Below are positions 9,717 through 20,404 of a stretch of DNA of 64,000 bases, piece after piece. The stretch's first letter is position 1. Each line of letters begins with the position of its first letter. The stretch is taken from assembly GCA_030849465.1 (NCBI GenBank), contig JARVLF010000009.1, positions 310,001 to 374,000 of the forward strand, given 5' to 3'. Source of the DNA: Moesziomyces globuligerus (lineage: Eukaryota > Basidiomycota > Ustilaginomycetes > Ustilaginales > Ustilaginaceae). The translations under genes were made by a program, and so were the position numbers. A model generated the notes under the pieces. That model saw only the letters and a list, made by a program, of their open reading frames with translations, had not been told where the DNA came from and searched no databases.

Positions 9717-12626
9717 TTAGTCCGACTTGGACTTGCAGTCGTGCGGGAGGCTGTAGCCGTCGGATCGCTTTCCGCCACCCCAGGGCGTGCGCCCGATCAC
9801 GCTAGCATCGCTGCCCAAGCCACGCTTGGCAAACGCCTTCCAGAGCAAGCAACGGTTCTGGCCGCCCGTGAGGTGCTTGTCCGCCTGCACAATCGCATCG
9901 CGCGCGTCAAAGAAGCTCGGTCGGCACGGCTGCAGCTTCATCCCGTCGAGGATCAGCTGCACCAGCAGCGAGTTGCCGTGACGCGGCACCCGGCGCTTGC
10001 TCACCCTCTCCCGCCCCAGCGCAGCCACCTCGTCCTCGTCCAGGAAGAACGCCGCCTGCTCCGCAGCGCTCGCATTCCTGCCCGGAGGGAAGAGCTGGGT
10101 CGTGAAGCCGTGCTCCACCACCAACGCCTCCTCCACCTCGTTGAGCATCGTCGCCCACACCTCGCCAATCGCGTGCACGCCCCAGTAGCCCGCATGGTCC
10201 AGGTACGAGTAGGTCTCCGGGTTGATCGTCTGGTTGGTCGAGTACGGATAGTTGCGGATGCCCTTGGCGCGGTTCGACGCCCACGACCCCATCGGCCAGT
10301 CGTGCGGCGCAGCGCCCGTGCGTCGGATGATCGAGGCCAACGCATCGCCCCATCCTTCACCCATCCCGCCCGATTCGCCCCAGCCCAGGCAGCCGCTGTT
10401 GGCCGGTCCACCCGTCAGCCTCGTAGAGAGGCCGTGGCTGTACTCGTGGATCACGATGCCTGCCTCGAAATCGCCGTCGCGGAACGGCGTCGACTGGTCC
10501 CAGACGTACATGCGCATGCGTCCGCGCTGGCCGTCCGGCGGCGTCATAAAGTCGGCATTGTCCGTCCCCGCTCCATCCTGCGCAAACGCGATCACTCCAT
10601 CCAACCCTTCGCCGCCGCGGCCAAAGTTGTTCTCCTGGAAGTTGCCCGAGGCCTCGTCAAAGCCGTACGCGTACAGCAGATCGTGGTACTCGTTGATCGT
10701 CACAAACAGCTGCACCGTCGCCGCCGCCACGTAGTCGGCCGGTGGCAGCTCCGAATGCTTCTTCTCCGACTTGCGCCACTTGTACGGATAGTTGAACAGC
10801 ATGTCGGTCGAGTTGTCCGCGCTCATCCGGCCGCGCGGCCGCCGGATCAGCGTCGACTTCCACTCGCCGTTGCCCGACGGATCCGCCTGCGCAAACACAT
10901 TGTTGCCGCGCGTGTCCGTGTACACCGTGTTGTCCGCCACCACCGACACCGCCTCGTCCGCCTCGAGCGACGAAAACGGAGAGTGCTTGCCCGGCACCGT
11001 GTGCCAGCCCATCGGCGACGCCTCTTCGTAGCGCTCTCCCTTTTCGTTGGAGCGCTTGCCCTCGGTCGGGTCGTTGAGCCCCCACTTGAACACGCGGTAC
11101 ACGGGCTCGTGGCTCATCGGCGTCGCAGGCGCAGACGCCTCGGACGACTTGGGCTTGGTGCGCGAAAAGTCAGGGCGACCGAGCTCGGGCATCTTTGCGG
11201 CGGCGCCGGTGAAGTCGGGTCGACCCAGCTCGGCGACGCGCTTCTTGGCGGCCTTGGAGGCTTTGGTGGCAGGCCTACGCGGCATGCTGTGCACCCAGTC
11301 GACGACCGAGCTGATGCTGCCGGGGCGGTGCGCGTCGGCGTACGCCTCGTACGCGTTGTCCTCGAGCGGAATCTGGAACTTCCACACGAGGTTGAGGCCC
11401 TCACCCTCGGTCTGGACGTAGGCGAGCTGCGCAGGCACGGGGCCCTTGGCTGTAGGGACGTTGTGGAGGTACTCGATCTGCGTGTGGCTCGCCTGCGCGC
11501 CCGAGTCGGTCTTGCCCGCGTGAGGCTGGAGCTTGTGCTCAAACGTGGTGACGATCTGCGCCGCCTCGCTCTCGGCGGTACGCGGGTCCGAGAGACGCGC
11601 CGCCAGCGCCTCGTCGGGCGTCGCCTGGCGGAGGAAGTAGACGAGCGCGAGGCGCGGGTCAATGATGGCGTCGGGCCCGTGGAGCTCGCGCTTGGCGTGG
11701 AGGTGCGAGAAGGAGCCCGAGAGGCGCGAAGAGAGATCGGCGCCCTGGAGAAGGGGATCGTCCGAGGGAACGCCGCAGACCTCGTGGAGCTCCTCCTGGA
11801 GGGGCAGCACGCGCTGCGGATCGATGTCGGCGCGCTTGGGCGAGTGGCCGGGCGCAGCGTTGGCGAGGCCGTCAAAGACGTACTGGTGCACACCACCGCG
11901 AACGAAGGCCTCGTTCTTGTCGGTCCACTCGGCCGAGGCGACCTCGGAGTACTCGGCGCCGGAGGGCTGGACAAAGAGGAGAGCGTCTAGCTCGGCGCGG
12001 AGCTTGTCGCAGCGCTGAGCCAGCTCCTGCTCGGAGAGCGCCTCGGACTGGACGCCCGGGTTGGTGAAAGGCTGAGGAGCCTGTCCAGCGTAGAGCGAGG
12101 AGCCGAAGGAGAGGATCTTGCCATCGGGCGCGATGTTGATGTTGAGATCGCCGTCTGCGACCTCGAGTCCGTTGACGAGCTGGCGGATGAAGTAGTGCGA
12201 GATGCCGCTCGAGGGGTCGGTGTACGAGTCGGGGCGGACGTAGAAGTCGTGACCGGCGGGGGCGAGGCCCTGCGCATAGCCAAGCAAGTGCTTTGCGAGG
12301 CGGGTGGCGACCGAATAGGCGTTCTTGGGACCCTCCTCGGCATTGACGTAGTGGATGGCGGCAGCGTAGGCGTGCTTGCGGGCCGAGTCGAGGCCACGAC
12401 GGGCGGGAGCATCGTCGCGTACGGACTCGAGGTCAGCAAAGACCTTGTGCTGGTGCTCGGGGCCCCAGGCGAGCGACTTGCGCGAGGGATCCTGGGGACG
12501 CGCGGCGATGTTGTTCAGGAGGGAAGCATGGGCTGCGGGAGCGGTTGCGACGGCGGCGAGCCAGAAGGGGAGGAGGGCGATGAGGGCAAACAGGCGCTTG
12601 TGGCCGTGCTTGGCCGTGTTCGCCAT
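9717..12626 (-). CDS. secreted fungalysin-type metalloprotease (peptidase M36)
   Basis: A 969-aa intronless zinc endoprotease. I chose the Met at 12626 because a signal peptide follows at once (basic AKHGHKR, a hydrophobic run, AAHA, cleavage near residue 34). A pro-region with an FTP-type N-terminal part occupies roughly residues 60-400. The catalytic region has HEYSH at residues 727-731 and the third zinc ligand candidate E757 in GMGEGWGD. The spacing of 30 from the first His is that of the M36 family. At 969 aa it is longer than ascomycete fungalysins (about 630 aa); extra Ala/Lys/Pro-rich sequence lies around residues 440-520, before the catalytic domain. In Ustilago maydis a fungalysin (Fly1) is known to cut a maize chitinase, so a role in host interaction or cell separation is a fair inference here. 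It is divergent from NUP192 across 1.26 kb. Confidence 0.92.
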   Translation of the reverse strand: MANTAKHGHKRLFALIALLPFWLAAVATAPAAHASLLNNIAARPQDPSRKSLAWGPEHQHKVFADLESVRDDAPARRGLDSARKHAYAAAIHYVNAEEGPKNAYSVATRLAKHLLGYAQGLAPAGHDFYVRPDSYTDPSSGISHYFIRQLVNGLEVADGDLNINIAPDGKILSFGSSLYAGQAPQPFTNPGVQSEALSEQELAQRCDKLRAELDALLFVQPSGAEYSEVASAEWTDKNEAFVRGGVHQYVFDGLANAAPGHSPKRADIDPQRVLPLQEELHEVCGVPSDDPLLQGADLSSRLSGSFSHLHAKRELHGPDAIIDPRLALVYFLRQATPDEALAARLSDPRTAESEAAQIVTTFEHKLQPHAGKTDSGAQASHTQIEYLHNVPTAKGPVPAQLAYVQTEGEGLNLVWKFQIPLEDNAYEAYADAHRPGSISSVVDWVHSMPRRPATKASKAAKKRVAELGRPDFTGAAAKMPELGRPDFSRTKPKSSEASAPATPMSHEPVYRVFKWGLNDPTEGKRSNEKGERYEEASPMGWHTVPGKHSPFSSLEADEAVSVVADNTVYTDTRGNNVFAQADPSGNGEWKSTLIRRPRGRMSADNSTDMLFNYPYKWRKSEKKHSELPPADYVAAATVQLFVTINEYHDLLYAYGFDEASGNFQENNFGRGGEGLDGVIAFAQDGAGTDNADFMTPPDGQRGRMRMYVWDQSTPFRDGDFEAGIVIHEYSHGLSTRLTGGPANSGCLGWGESGGMGEGWGDALASIIRRTGAAPHDWPMGSWASNRAKGIRNYPYSTNQTINPETYSYLDHAGYWGVHAIGEVWATMLNEVEEALVVEHGFTTQLFPPGRNASAAEQAAFFLDEDEVAALGRERVSKRRVPRHGNSLLVQLILDGMKLQPCRPSFFDARDAIVQADKHLTGGQNRCLLWKAFAKRGLGSDASVIGRTPWGGGKRSDGYSLPHDCKSKSD

Positions 12627-13888
12627 GGCGAGGGTAGGAAGCAAGACTGTATGCGCGCCAGGCGACAAGCTGCGAGTCTTGCTTGGGGAAAAGGGAAGTC
12701 TAGAGTCTAGCGGGTAGTCTAAGGAGAGGAATCCGGAAATAGGATAGAGTGGGAGCGATGTAGTTGATACGGTCAGTTACGTTGAGGTCTTGATGAATGG
12801 TGGATGATGATGGAGGGGAGAGAAGGGGGGGGGGGGATGAAGGGGATGGGGTGGCTTTGAGGGTGGTACGAGCTGGGACTCACGCTACTGATTGCGCGTC
12901 TTGCCAGGGTCCTCTGATGCCGTAGCGAGCCGGCCAGAGTGGGTTGAAATGCGCATTAGGGGCAGAAAGGCAGAGCGAACTAGGCAAGTCAGGCACAACG
13001 CCAGAGGCCAAACAGGGAAAGATAAGTCAACTCCACACGGCCTCAGCGTGAGGCAGCCGTGCAGCAGCCGTGCATCGACTCAGCCAGCAGGCCAGCAGGC
13101 CAGCACGCACTGCTGCAGTGCCCTGATGGCATTTTTTTTGTTTTTGTTTTTTGTTTTTGGACTTTGCTTTGGGCGCGCCGACCCAAACCCCGCACACGAG
13201 CCATCCGCCGTCGCTGCCGCAATCAGACGAGCAAAGCATGCGCTGAGCAGGCGGTGAGCAGGCGCTGAGCAGCGGCTAAGCATGGGCCCTTTTTCTTGTG
13301 CGACAACGGGGCCATCGGCTATCGCGAGCATGCTGGCAGCGCTGCCTCCACACTCGGTATCTTGACCGGCTGTGACCCGCCTTGCATGCGCTTCGGCCTC
13401 CCCAGGGGACCCAGGGGCTTCGCTTCGAGCGACGCTTCGAGCGACGCTTCGAGCGATCGTCCGACCGAGTCAGGTGAGAGCGAGCGTGCTTTGGCCGATC
13501 GACCACAACCTCTTCGGTATTCAACTCCACGATGCAGTGCTGAAATCATCATCGCTTTCGAACGCAGCATTCAATCGCCGATTATCGCTCTCGATTTCTA
13601 AATCTCCCGATGGACACGGCTCGCTCGGACGTGTCGAGACGATCACGAGCGCACACTTTCGGACCTTTTTTTTGGGCCACGGAGCCCAAGCGTCGATGCC
13701 AACAGATTTCTTCGTGCACGACCAACACACTCTCCTCTGCTCCCGCCGCTCATCATCAACCTCGCCCTCCTCGCCCTCCTCGTCCTCACCTCGTCTCGCC
13801 CACTCATCCGCACGCTTACATCTCCCAGTCACGGCTGCACGACGCGCATCACCTCTCTGCGCCGTGCTCGGCGGTGGTGCTTCCCTTC
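12627..13888. promoter_or_regulatory. divergent promoter region, fungalysin / NUP192
   Basis: A 1.26-kb gap between two divergent starts. It includes a G run of about 12 near 12825-12836 and a T-rich patch (TTTTTTTTG..TTTTTG) near 13131-13160. It also has short imperfect repeats: CCAGCAGG near 13083, a GCTGAGCAGGC-like unit near 13240-13280, and the 12-bp array at 13421. No gene is seen. The frame of NUP192 is open upstream to 13610 but without homology-like sequence. Confidence 0.5.
13421..13456. repeat. three perfect 12-bp tandem units
   Basis: CGCTTCGAGCGA is repeated three times exactly at 13421-13456. Each unit is itself close to a palindrome (TCGAGCGA / CGCTTCGA). It lies about 430 bp upstream of the NUP192 start, possibly in its promoter or leader. 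Confidence 0.85.
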
Positions 13889-16800
13889 ATGGTCCAGCCC
13901 ACCACCTCCACAGCCGGCCTGCGCGCCCTTCCGCCTTCCACATCATCCGCCGCTGCATCCGCATCAGCTGCATCCTCGCCCTCCATGCTCTTCGTCTCCT
14001 ATCAAGACATCTTTGAGCACCTCGAGCTCTCCCGCCATCATCGAGACGCCTCACAGATCCGCGACATCCTCACCCATCGAAAGGCTGATCTCAGGTCCTG
14101 CCTTCAGCCCTTCCCCGTCAATGCAACAGCGGAAAAGCGCCCGGATACCACCGACACAGCCCCCGCCAGCTTGAAACTCGCCGATGGCTCCAATCACACC
14201 CTCGACCAAGAGACTCGCGATCTATGCCAAGCCATCACACACCAGTACGCCACATCTCATCAGCAGTCCTTTGTCCTCCTGCGCACCTTCCTCGCAACAG
14301 AGCATCGCTCCCTCGAGCGCGTCGACGACGTGGTCCGCTCCCACCTCTCCGTCGCACCACCCTCTCCAGTCAAATCCAAGCAAGCCAGGTCCAAGCAAGA
14401 CCGCTCTCGCCTGCTCAATCGCTCCCAGACCGACGACGCCGCCAACTCTACAGCAGACATCCTCGATGCCTTCAACATCTTCTACTTTGAAGAGCGCATG
14501 TACCTCCTCCGCACCATCTCCTCCCTCATCCGCATCACAGAGGATCCTCAGCACGAGTACTACGACCTCGCCGCTTCCATACTCGACTTCTTTGCAGACG
14601 AAGCCTTTGCGCTCCAGTGCATCCACCACTTCACCGCACTCGTCTCTCTCGCCCTGCCAGAGTCCATCCGACAGCAGCCCCGCTACTCGTCCCTCTGGGC
14701 AAAGCAGATCCTACGCGAGCAGTTCGGCCTCCTCGAGATCGTCTTCCTCCTCTTCTACGGTCGCCTCTCCCCATCCCCCAAGCCCGTCCTCGCGCTCCTC
14801 CGTGCACTCCACGACACCGACGTCGGTCGCCGCCAGGCCAACCTCGGCTTCTTCGACCCAGAAGCCATCGAGACCGTAGATTGCCTCGGCCACCTCCTCG
14901 TCCTCATCGCCGTCGAGCTTCTCTCGCTCGAAGAGGTCATGGACGGCATCAATCTCGACCAGCAGAGCTTCAGCACCCACATCTCCAACAACGCCTCCAG
15001 CCTCGAACAGGCCCTCGACCTGCTCGCCGGCACAAATGCAGATCCGCTCCAGGCTCCCATCCTCCTCGCGTGGGCGCTCGTCCTCCATCGCCTCGAAGAC
15101 GCGCTCGTGGCTGCTAACGACGCTTCCGAAGCCTCGGAGCTCGAACCATCACGCCATCTCGACGCTTCCGTCTCCGAGCTGGCAGACGTCATCAGGACCG
15201 AGGATGGCGGTCCTCCGCTCTGGCGAAGACTTGCACAGGCCGCCTTTGCTCCCGACCTGCGCCTCTTCGATACCTTGATGTCCTTGCTCTCCTCGCCCCT
15301 CCTCACCAGCAGCAACGGCGCCAGCAATCCTGCTGTCGCAGGTCCATCTGCCCTCGCCTATCGCGCCGTCTTCAAGGGTCTCCTCCTCAGCATCACCGAG
15401 CTCGTCAAGCCCGAGTTCCTCCCCAACTTTGATGCTCTCGTCAGCCTCTGGGAGGCCGCCTTCGGCTCAGGCCTCGCCCTCGAGCTCAACCAGGCTGCCA
15501 TCGACGGTGTCGCTGCTCTCTGCGATCAGTTCTGGCAGATCGACAGCAGATACGAGTCGAGATGCACCACCCTCGATACCGCAAGACGCAGATGGCCGGT
15601 CAGCTTCCGCCCCTTGATCCTCCTCACAAAGGCTCTCTCGGGACACGCGCGAGTCGACTCGCAGGCCTCTTGGCCCTCCCTGCTCGACAACCCCTCCCGT
15701 CTGGAAGCTGAGCAGCGCGCCTGCTCGGCCGTCTTTGACTATCTCGCCAACGTGCCCACCTTTGCTCAGGTTTTGCCCATGAGCGCCAACACGCCCAACG
15801 CTCCCTTCGAGACCATGGAGGGCGGCGATTACACTTCCGTCACGTACAGGATCACCCGCCTCATGCGCGTTCCCGGTACACAGATCCGCCTTCTACCTGG
15901 CACCACTGGCTCCACCATCTCCGAGCTCGGAAAAGAGCCCGTTGTCGTCCTTTGGAGCCCGGCTCGGCCCATCAGCGCATGGAAGCTCATGCGCGACATC
16001 CTGTCGTCCTTCCCTCCAGCTTACGCAGAGCAGACTACCCACGGCGACGACGCTGATCCGTTCCACGACCAACGTCGGGCCGTCAATCTCGCCCAGCTCG
16101 CTCCGGCCGACGTCCATGTGCCGTGGGAGGAGCTCGCCTCCGACGTCCTCGACCTCTTTGCCAGCATCATCTCGGCCAGCTCGGATCTCGCCTGGTCCAT
16201 CCTCGCTCACCTGGACGGTCGCGACATCAACGCCGACGAACTCTCGCTCGACCTCGAGCCCGAAGAGCTCGAGCAGATCCAGAAGGAGAAGGAGGAGCTG
16301 GCACACGCAAAGAGCCTCTCGTCGATTGCCGTCAGCCTCTTGTCCCACGCTCTTGTCGCTGCGCCCATCAGCATTCGGCTGGTGCGCTCCACCCTCAAGC
16401 TGCTCACCGTGCTGCTTCCGTACGACCCCGATGCCGTCTGGCAGGACGTGCGCTCCTCCAACGCCCTCATCGGTAGTCCGGGCGCGATCCCTTACCTCTC
16501 CAGAGTCACGTCCGGCGCAAGTGCTTCCATGGTCTCGGCACTGCTGACGCAGGAGCTCGGCCGCGCCTCGTACGCCGGGCTCATCGCTCTGCTCGATTTC
16601 CACATCTCGCTCTTTTCCGAGCTTCAGCGATCCAATTCGACCGCCTCGATCGACGTGCTCGAGATCAAGACCAACGTGCTGCTCCGCGCATTCGGCTGGA
16701 TCTTCGAGTGCGTCTGGCCCGAGTATCAGAGCTGGCGATACCTCCGCCTCGCAGACCGCCTCGAGATCGGCTCCAAATGCACCCGTCTCCTCGAGTTGGC

Positions 16801-19800
16801 ACTCGCAGAGCGAAGCTGGTCCATGCGCATCGCCACTTCCCCGGACGTCGTCGACGAGATGGGTCCCGCATCCGCTCTGGTCAAGCTTGTGGAAAGGAAT
16901 CTGGTCACGCATCCCAGCATTCTTGGACTCGCTCCTCTCATCACCTGTATCGGGACGGGACAGCAGCTGCTTGAGGCGTTGGGCCGAGCGGGCAGGCAGA
17001 CCGACGCAGTGCTGGCCGAAGAGTGGATCTCGTCCACGCTCCGTCTCGCGACGCTCATCGTGTCGCGCCGTCGCGAGCACACGCTCGCTGCGCTGCGCGA
17101 TCTGTCGACGCTGCCCGCCGAGACGGCGAGGAAGGCCATGTCGGCGCGCCTCGACACGGGACTCTTCGAGCGCCTCTTCTTCGACCACACCATCGTCGCC
17201 TCCCGCGTCGTTCTCAGCGGTGGGCGCAAGTCGAATCGAGTCGAGCTCGCCGGCGCGGCGTTCGCCTACGTGCTCTTCCCGACCTCGACGATCATCAGCT
17301 CGGAAGCGGCCCACTTGATCACCGCCGTTCTGCGATCCACGGCCGACCTGGCTCCCGCAGGCAAGCCGTCTCCGGGTCTCATTGGCCATTTGGGCACTCT
17401 CGAGGAACTCGAAGACTCCCTCTCCGGTCTGGTCGAGCTCGTCAACAATTCGAACCAAGACGCAGCCCTCAAGGTCCGCGTGTGGACCATGCTCGCTGCG
17501 ATCGTCGACACGCAGCCGGCGCTGGGCACGCTCCTCTTGACAGGTCGACATCTGGCCATGACCACCGAGACGCGGCTCAACACCTCGGAGACCAACGCCA
17601 AAGATGGCAAGGCCGGCGACAAGGGCGACCAGCAGGGGCACGGCTTCACGAGGGGACAGGCCTTGCCGACGACCGCATTGGATGTCGCGTCGGAGGCGGT
17701 CCTGGCCTGGCGGCCTGCGCACAGGGACAGCCCGCAACTGCTCGAAGCGGTGCTCAGATTCCTCGACGTGGCGTGGATCCATGCGGCCGAGCACGTGGCC
17801 GCCTTCGACACGATCCGCAAGAACGCCTCCTTCTTCCGAGCATTGGCCGACATTGTGTGTGAAACCACGCAAGTCCCTTCCACCGTGGCCGAAAGTGCGG
17901 AGGAGCCCGAGTTCACGCTGCGTTCGCGCAACGACGTTGGCGTGGCCACCTATTGCTACCAAAAGATGTGCCAGGCCCGTTCGCTGCGACTCCTGCAGCA
18001 CGACATCCAGCTTGGTGGCATTCTCAAGGACATGGCCAGGAACGAGATGCCGAGCAAGGCGAGTCTGGACGCCATGCTCGACATGCTCACCTCTTCCGAC
18101 CGCGTCCTCGGTGCGCTCGAGACCTGCTTCTCCATGCCGTGCGATCCGCAGATGCGCGCGCTACTCGAACGCAAGCTCGTCGAGCTCTTCCCTTCGATCT
18201 ACGTCGATCACCTGCGGCACCCCGCGCGCAAGGACGACTTTGACCTCGACCGGCGCTACGGCGATGACTACCACTTTGACACCGCCTCGTTCCGCGCCAA
18301 GGCCGAGGGCCGCATCCTTGACCACGAGAGCGCGGGAGAGATCGCGCTCATCGACGAGGGTCTGCTGAGCATCCAGACGATCAACATGGAGTGGAGCCTG
18401 ATCGACGTGCAGAACTCGGTGCTGCAGGCGTGGACGCAGTGCGTCGAGCTGTGCATGGGTCGCCTCGTGTCGCAGGCCTTGGGGCAGGACAAGATGGCGA
18501 GTGTCGAGAAGACGGTCATCGCCGCCTGGACAAGACTCGCGACGCTCGCAGCTGACGAGGGCCGGGAGGGCGACTTTATGCGCGGCGTCCACGCCATGCG
18601 CATGGCGCTGCTGACCAAGCTTATGGAGCTCGCCTGGGGTCATCGACGCACCATGGACGCCGGCAGCACCGACCAGATCGTTCAGGCGGCCACCATCTGC
18701 GGCCGCCTCGTGGCGCATCCGTGCTTCAGGGTCGACGAGAGCCTCAAGGGTACCCTGCCGCCCGCGTTCCACCGTGAAGTGTTTGAGATGGTGCTCGTCT
18801 GCGTCTCGCGCGTGCGCGCGCTGCTGGCTGCGCACGCTGCGTTGGCGCGTCCGGACGACAAGACCATCGAGGCGCACAAGGCGCTGCACGCCGCCGTCGA
18901 TCTCTTCTGCCGCCACGCGACCGAGGCGCTGCGCATCAAGATGGAGATCGCGCTGCGCGTGCTGCAGACGAGCGCGCGACAGGAGGCCGATCTGCAGTCG
19001 CTCGAGGACGACCTGGAGATCCTCGTGAGCATCTTTGAGATGACGATCCGCCGCGACGTCGGTGCCGAGATCGGAGTCTGGCTCGCCCACGTGCAGGAGG
19101 CGCAGCTGCTCCAGATCGCCATCAACCTGCTCGGCCGTGCGCCCGTGCTGCGCAGCGACGCCAGCACCAATGGTGCGAATGCACCCAACCCGAACAGCGC
19201 GCACCACGTCGCATTCATGAAGCCGCTGCTCTCGCTGCTCCTCGCAGTGGCCTCGCAGCCATGGTCGGGCGAGGAGCTCGCGCTGCAGGGAGCGGTGAAC
19301 GCGCTCGCCTCCAACATGCTCACCGACGCGCTGGAGAACGGCGAGGTGGCGCCGCTGCTGCTGACGGGCGATGCGAATCCGACGCACGAGTGCTGGCGCA
19401 TGATGCTGCGCGTCGTCGTCAACCTCATCGACAACGTCGGCGCGGGCACCGACAGTGCGAGCTGGCGCGGCGTCAGCGTGCGCTTTGTCGAGACCGACGT
19501 GCTCGGCTTTGTGCGCGTCTACCACCGGCAGATCGACCGCGCGCTCAACCCGACCGAGCTCCAGACCCGGCTCGAGAGCATGTCGGGTCTTACGGGTCCT
19601 CCTGGTTCGGTCGAGGTGCCGTCCGGTGCGGCGGTGAGTCTGGAGCAGTTGGACGAGGTGGAGCTCATCGCGAGCCTGCTGTACAGTCTGACGCGCATCG
19701 AAAACGAGCAGGCGACGGCGGCGCAGAGCGGGCTCGCACGCCACGATGCAGCGGCGCCTTCGATCGTGCAGCACCTGGCCGAGGCGGTGGGTTGGACGTT

Positions 19801-20404
19801 GCCTCCGCTCGTGCATCTGCTCCAGCATCCGCACGAGCTCGATAGCCTGCTCGGTCTCGGATCCGCCTCGTCGGACGGCAAGGATGCACGCGCGGTCGCG
19901 ACGGCCAAGATGCGCAGCATCGTATCGGTGCTGGTGGCGAGTCTGTGGAACCACACGCAGTGCGTACGCGTGCTGTGCCGCGACGTCGAGGCGTGGCCCT
20001 CGACCTCGTCCGGTTGTGCGATCGTGCGTCCGACGACGAGGACCAGCACCATGCGTATCGTCACCCTCGGTACGCTCCTCGACCTCGCCTCGTACCTCAC
20101 CGACGCCGTGCGCACGACCAAGACCAAGATGTCGGCCGAAGAGCGCGCCGCGTGCTCGGCGACGCTCGAGCAGACGCTCGGGCTGGCTGCGAGCCAGGCA
20201 GCAATCTGGGCCAGTGCGAGGTCCAAGGGCGACAAGGAGCAGGAGCGGTTGCAGCATATGGCCAGGCAGGAGCTCGAATCGGGTCTCGCGCGCGACCTCG
20301 TCTCGGCACTCAGGGCGGCCGAGGACGTGGCGGGCGGCAAGGAGAGTCTCTTGCCCCTCATCACCGCCTTTGTAGAGTCCAAACTCAACCCCTCGCTCTT
20401 CTGA
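13889..20404 (+). CDS. NUP192: nucleoporin Nup192/Nup205, inner-ring scaffold of the nuclear pore
   Basis: A 2171-aa intronless alpha-helical protein. The start at 13889 (MVQPTTST) is the first Met before the conserved part, although the frame is open to 13610. Residues 1-35 are Ser/Ala-rich. The helical repeat region begins near SYQDIFEHLELSRHH and runs to the C-terminus with no membrane segment, signal or catalytic motif. Typical Nup192-family stretches are an early RTISSLIRITEDPQHEYYD helix pair, REQFGLLEIVFLLFYGRLSP, and the conserved Leu-rich helices around INMEWSLIDVQNSVLQAW. Known members scaffold the inner ring with Nup93/Nic96. It is longer than yeast Nup192 (1683 aa); low-complexity inserts (for example after DAKDGKAGDKGDQQGH) account for part of this. 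The family call rests on length, helical content and recalled motifs, not on an alignment. Codon use and GC match its neighbours. Confidence 0.8.
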   Translation: MVQPTTSTAGLRALPPSTSSAAASASAASSPSMLFVSYQDIFEHLELSRHHRDASQIRDILTHRKADLRSCLQPFPVNATAEKRPDTTDTAPASLKLADGSNHTLDQETRDLCQAITHQYATSHQQSFVLLRTFLATEHRSLERVDDVVRSHLSVAPPSPVKSKQARSKQDRSRLLNRSQTDDAANSTADILDAFNIFYFEERMYLLRTISSLIRITEDPQHEYYDLAASILDFFADEAFALQCIHHFTALVSLALPESIRQQPRYSSLWAKQILREQFGLLEIVFLLFYGRLSPSPKPVLALLRALHDTDVGRRQANLGFFDPEAIETVDCLGHLLVLIAVELLSLEEVMDGINLDQQSFSTHISNNASSLEQALDLLAGTNADPLQAPILLAWALVLHRLEDALVAANDASEASELEPSRHLDASVSELADVIRTEDGGPPLWRRLAQAAFAPDLRLFDTLMSLLSSPLLTSSNGASNPAVAGPSALAYRAVFKGLLLSITELVKPEFLPNFDALVSLWEAAFGSGLALELNQAAIDGVAALCDQFWQIDSRYESRCTTLDTARRRWPVSFRPLILLTKALSGHARVDSQASWPSLLDNPSRLEAEQRACSAVFDYLANVPTFAQVLPMSANTPNAPFETMEGGDYTSVTYRITRLMRVPGTQIRLLPGTTGSTISELGKEPVVVLWSPARPISAWKLMRDILSSFPPAYAEQTTHGDDADPFHDQRRAVNLAQLAPADVHVPWEELASDVLDLFASIISASSDLAWSILAHLDGRDINADELSLDLEPEELEQIQKEKEELAHAKSLSSIAVSLLSHALVAAPISIRLVRSTLKLLTVLLPYDPDAVWQDVRSSNALIGSPGAIPYLSRVTSGASASMVSALLTQELGRASYAGLIALLDFHISLFSELQRSNSTASIDVLEIKTNVLLRAFGWIFECVWPEYQSWRYLRLADRLEIGSKCTRLLELALAERSWSMRIATSPDVVDEMGPASALVKLVERNLVTHPSILGLAPLITCIGTGQQLLEALGRAGRQTDAVLAEEWISSTLRLATLIVSRRREHTLAALRDLSTLPAETARKAMSARLDTGLFERLFFDHTIVASRVVLSGGRKSNRVELAGAAFAYVLFPTSTIISSEAAHLITAVLRSTADLAPAGKPSPGLIGHLGTLEELEDSLSGLVELVNNSNQDAALKVRVWTMLAAIVDTQPALGTLLLTGRHLAMTTETRLNTSETNAKDGKAGDKGDQQGHGFTRGQALPTTALDVASEAVLAWRPAHRDSPQLLEAVLRFLDVAWIHAAEHVAAFDTIRKNASFFRALADIVCETTQVPSTVAESAEEPEFTLRSRNDVGVATYCYQKMCQARSLRLLQHDIQLGGILKDMARNEMPSKASLDAMLDMLTSSDRVLGALETCFSMPCDPQMRALLERKLVELFPSIYVDHLRHPARKDDFDLDRRYGDDYHFDTASFRAKAEGRILDHESAGEIALIDEGLLSIQTINMEWSLIDVQNSVLQAWTQCVELCMGRLVSQALGQDKMASVEKTVIAAWTRLATLAADEGREGDFMRGVHAMRMALLTKLMELAWGHRRTMDAGSTDQIVQAATICGRLVAHPCFRVDESLKGTLPPAFHREVFEMVLVCVSRVRALLAAHAALARPDDKTIEAHKALHAAVDLFCRHATEALRIKMEIALRVLQTSARQEADLQSLEDDLEILVSIFEMTIRRDVGAEIGVWLAHVQEAQLLQIAINLLGRAPVLRSDASTNGANAPNPNSAHHVAFMKPLLSLLLAVASQPWSGEELALQGAVNALASNMLTDALENGEVAPLLLTGDANPTHECWRMMLRVVVNLIDNVGAGTDSASWRGVSVRFVETDVLGFVRVYHRQIDRALNPTELQTRLESMSGLTGPPGSVEVPSGAAVSLEQLDEVELIASLLYSLTRIENEQATAAQSGLARHDAAAPSIVQHLAEAVGWTLPPLVHLLQHPHELDSLLGLGSASSDGKDARAVATAKMRSIVSVLVASLWNHTQCVRVLCRDVEAWPSTSSGCAIVRPTTRTSTMRIVTLGTLLDLASYLTDAVRTTKTKMSAEERAACSATLEQTLGLAASQAAIWASARSKGDKEQERLQHMARQELESGLARDLVSALRAAEDVAGGKESLLPLITAFVESKLNPSLF

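Noticed and set aside
9594..11990. 798-codon open frame opposite the fungalysin gene
   Set aside because: Same shadow effect; Arg/Val/Leu-biased translation without domains, while the minus strand has the HEYSH protease motif.
15893..20257. two open frames of about 700 codons opposite NUP192
   Set aside because: GC-rich antisense shadows; composition is Arg/His/Asp/Gly-biased and no start context or domain is seen.
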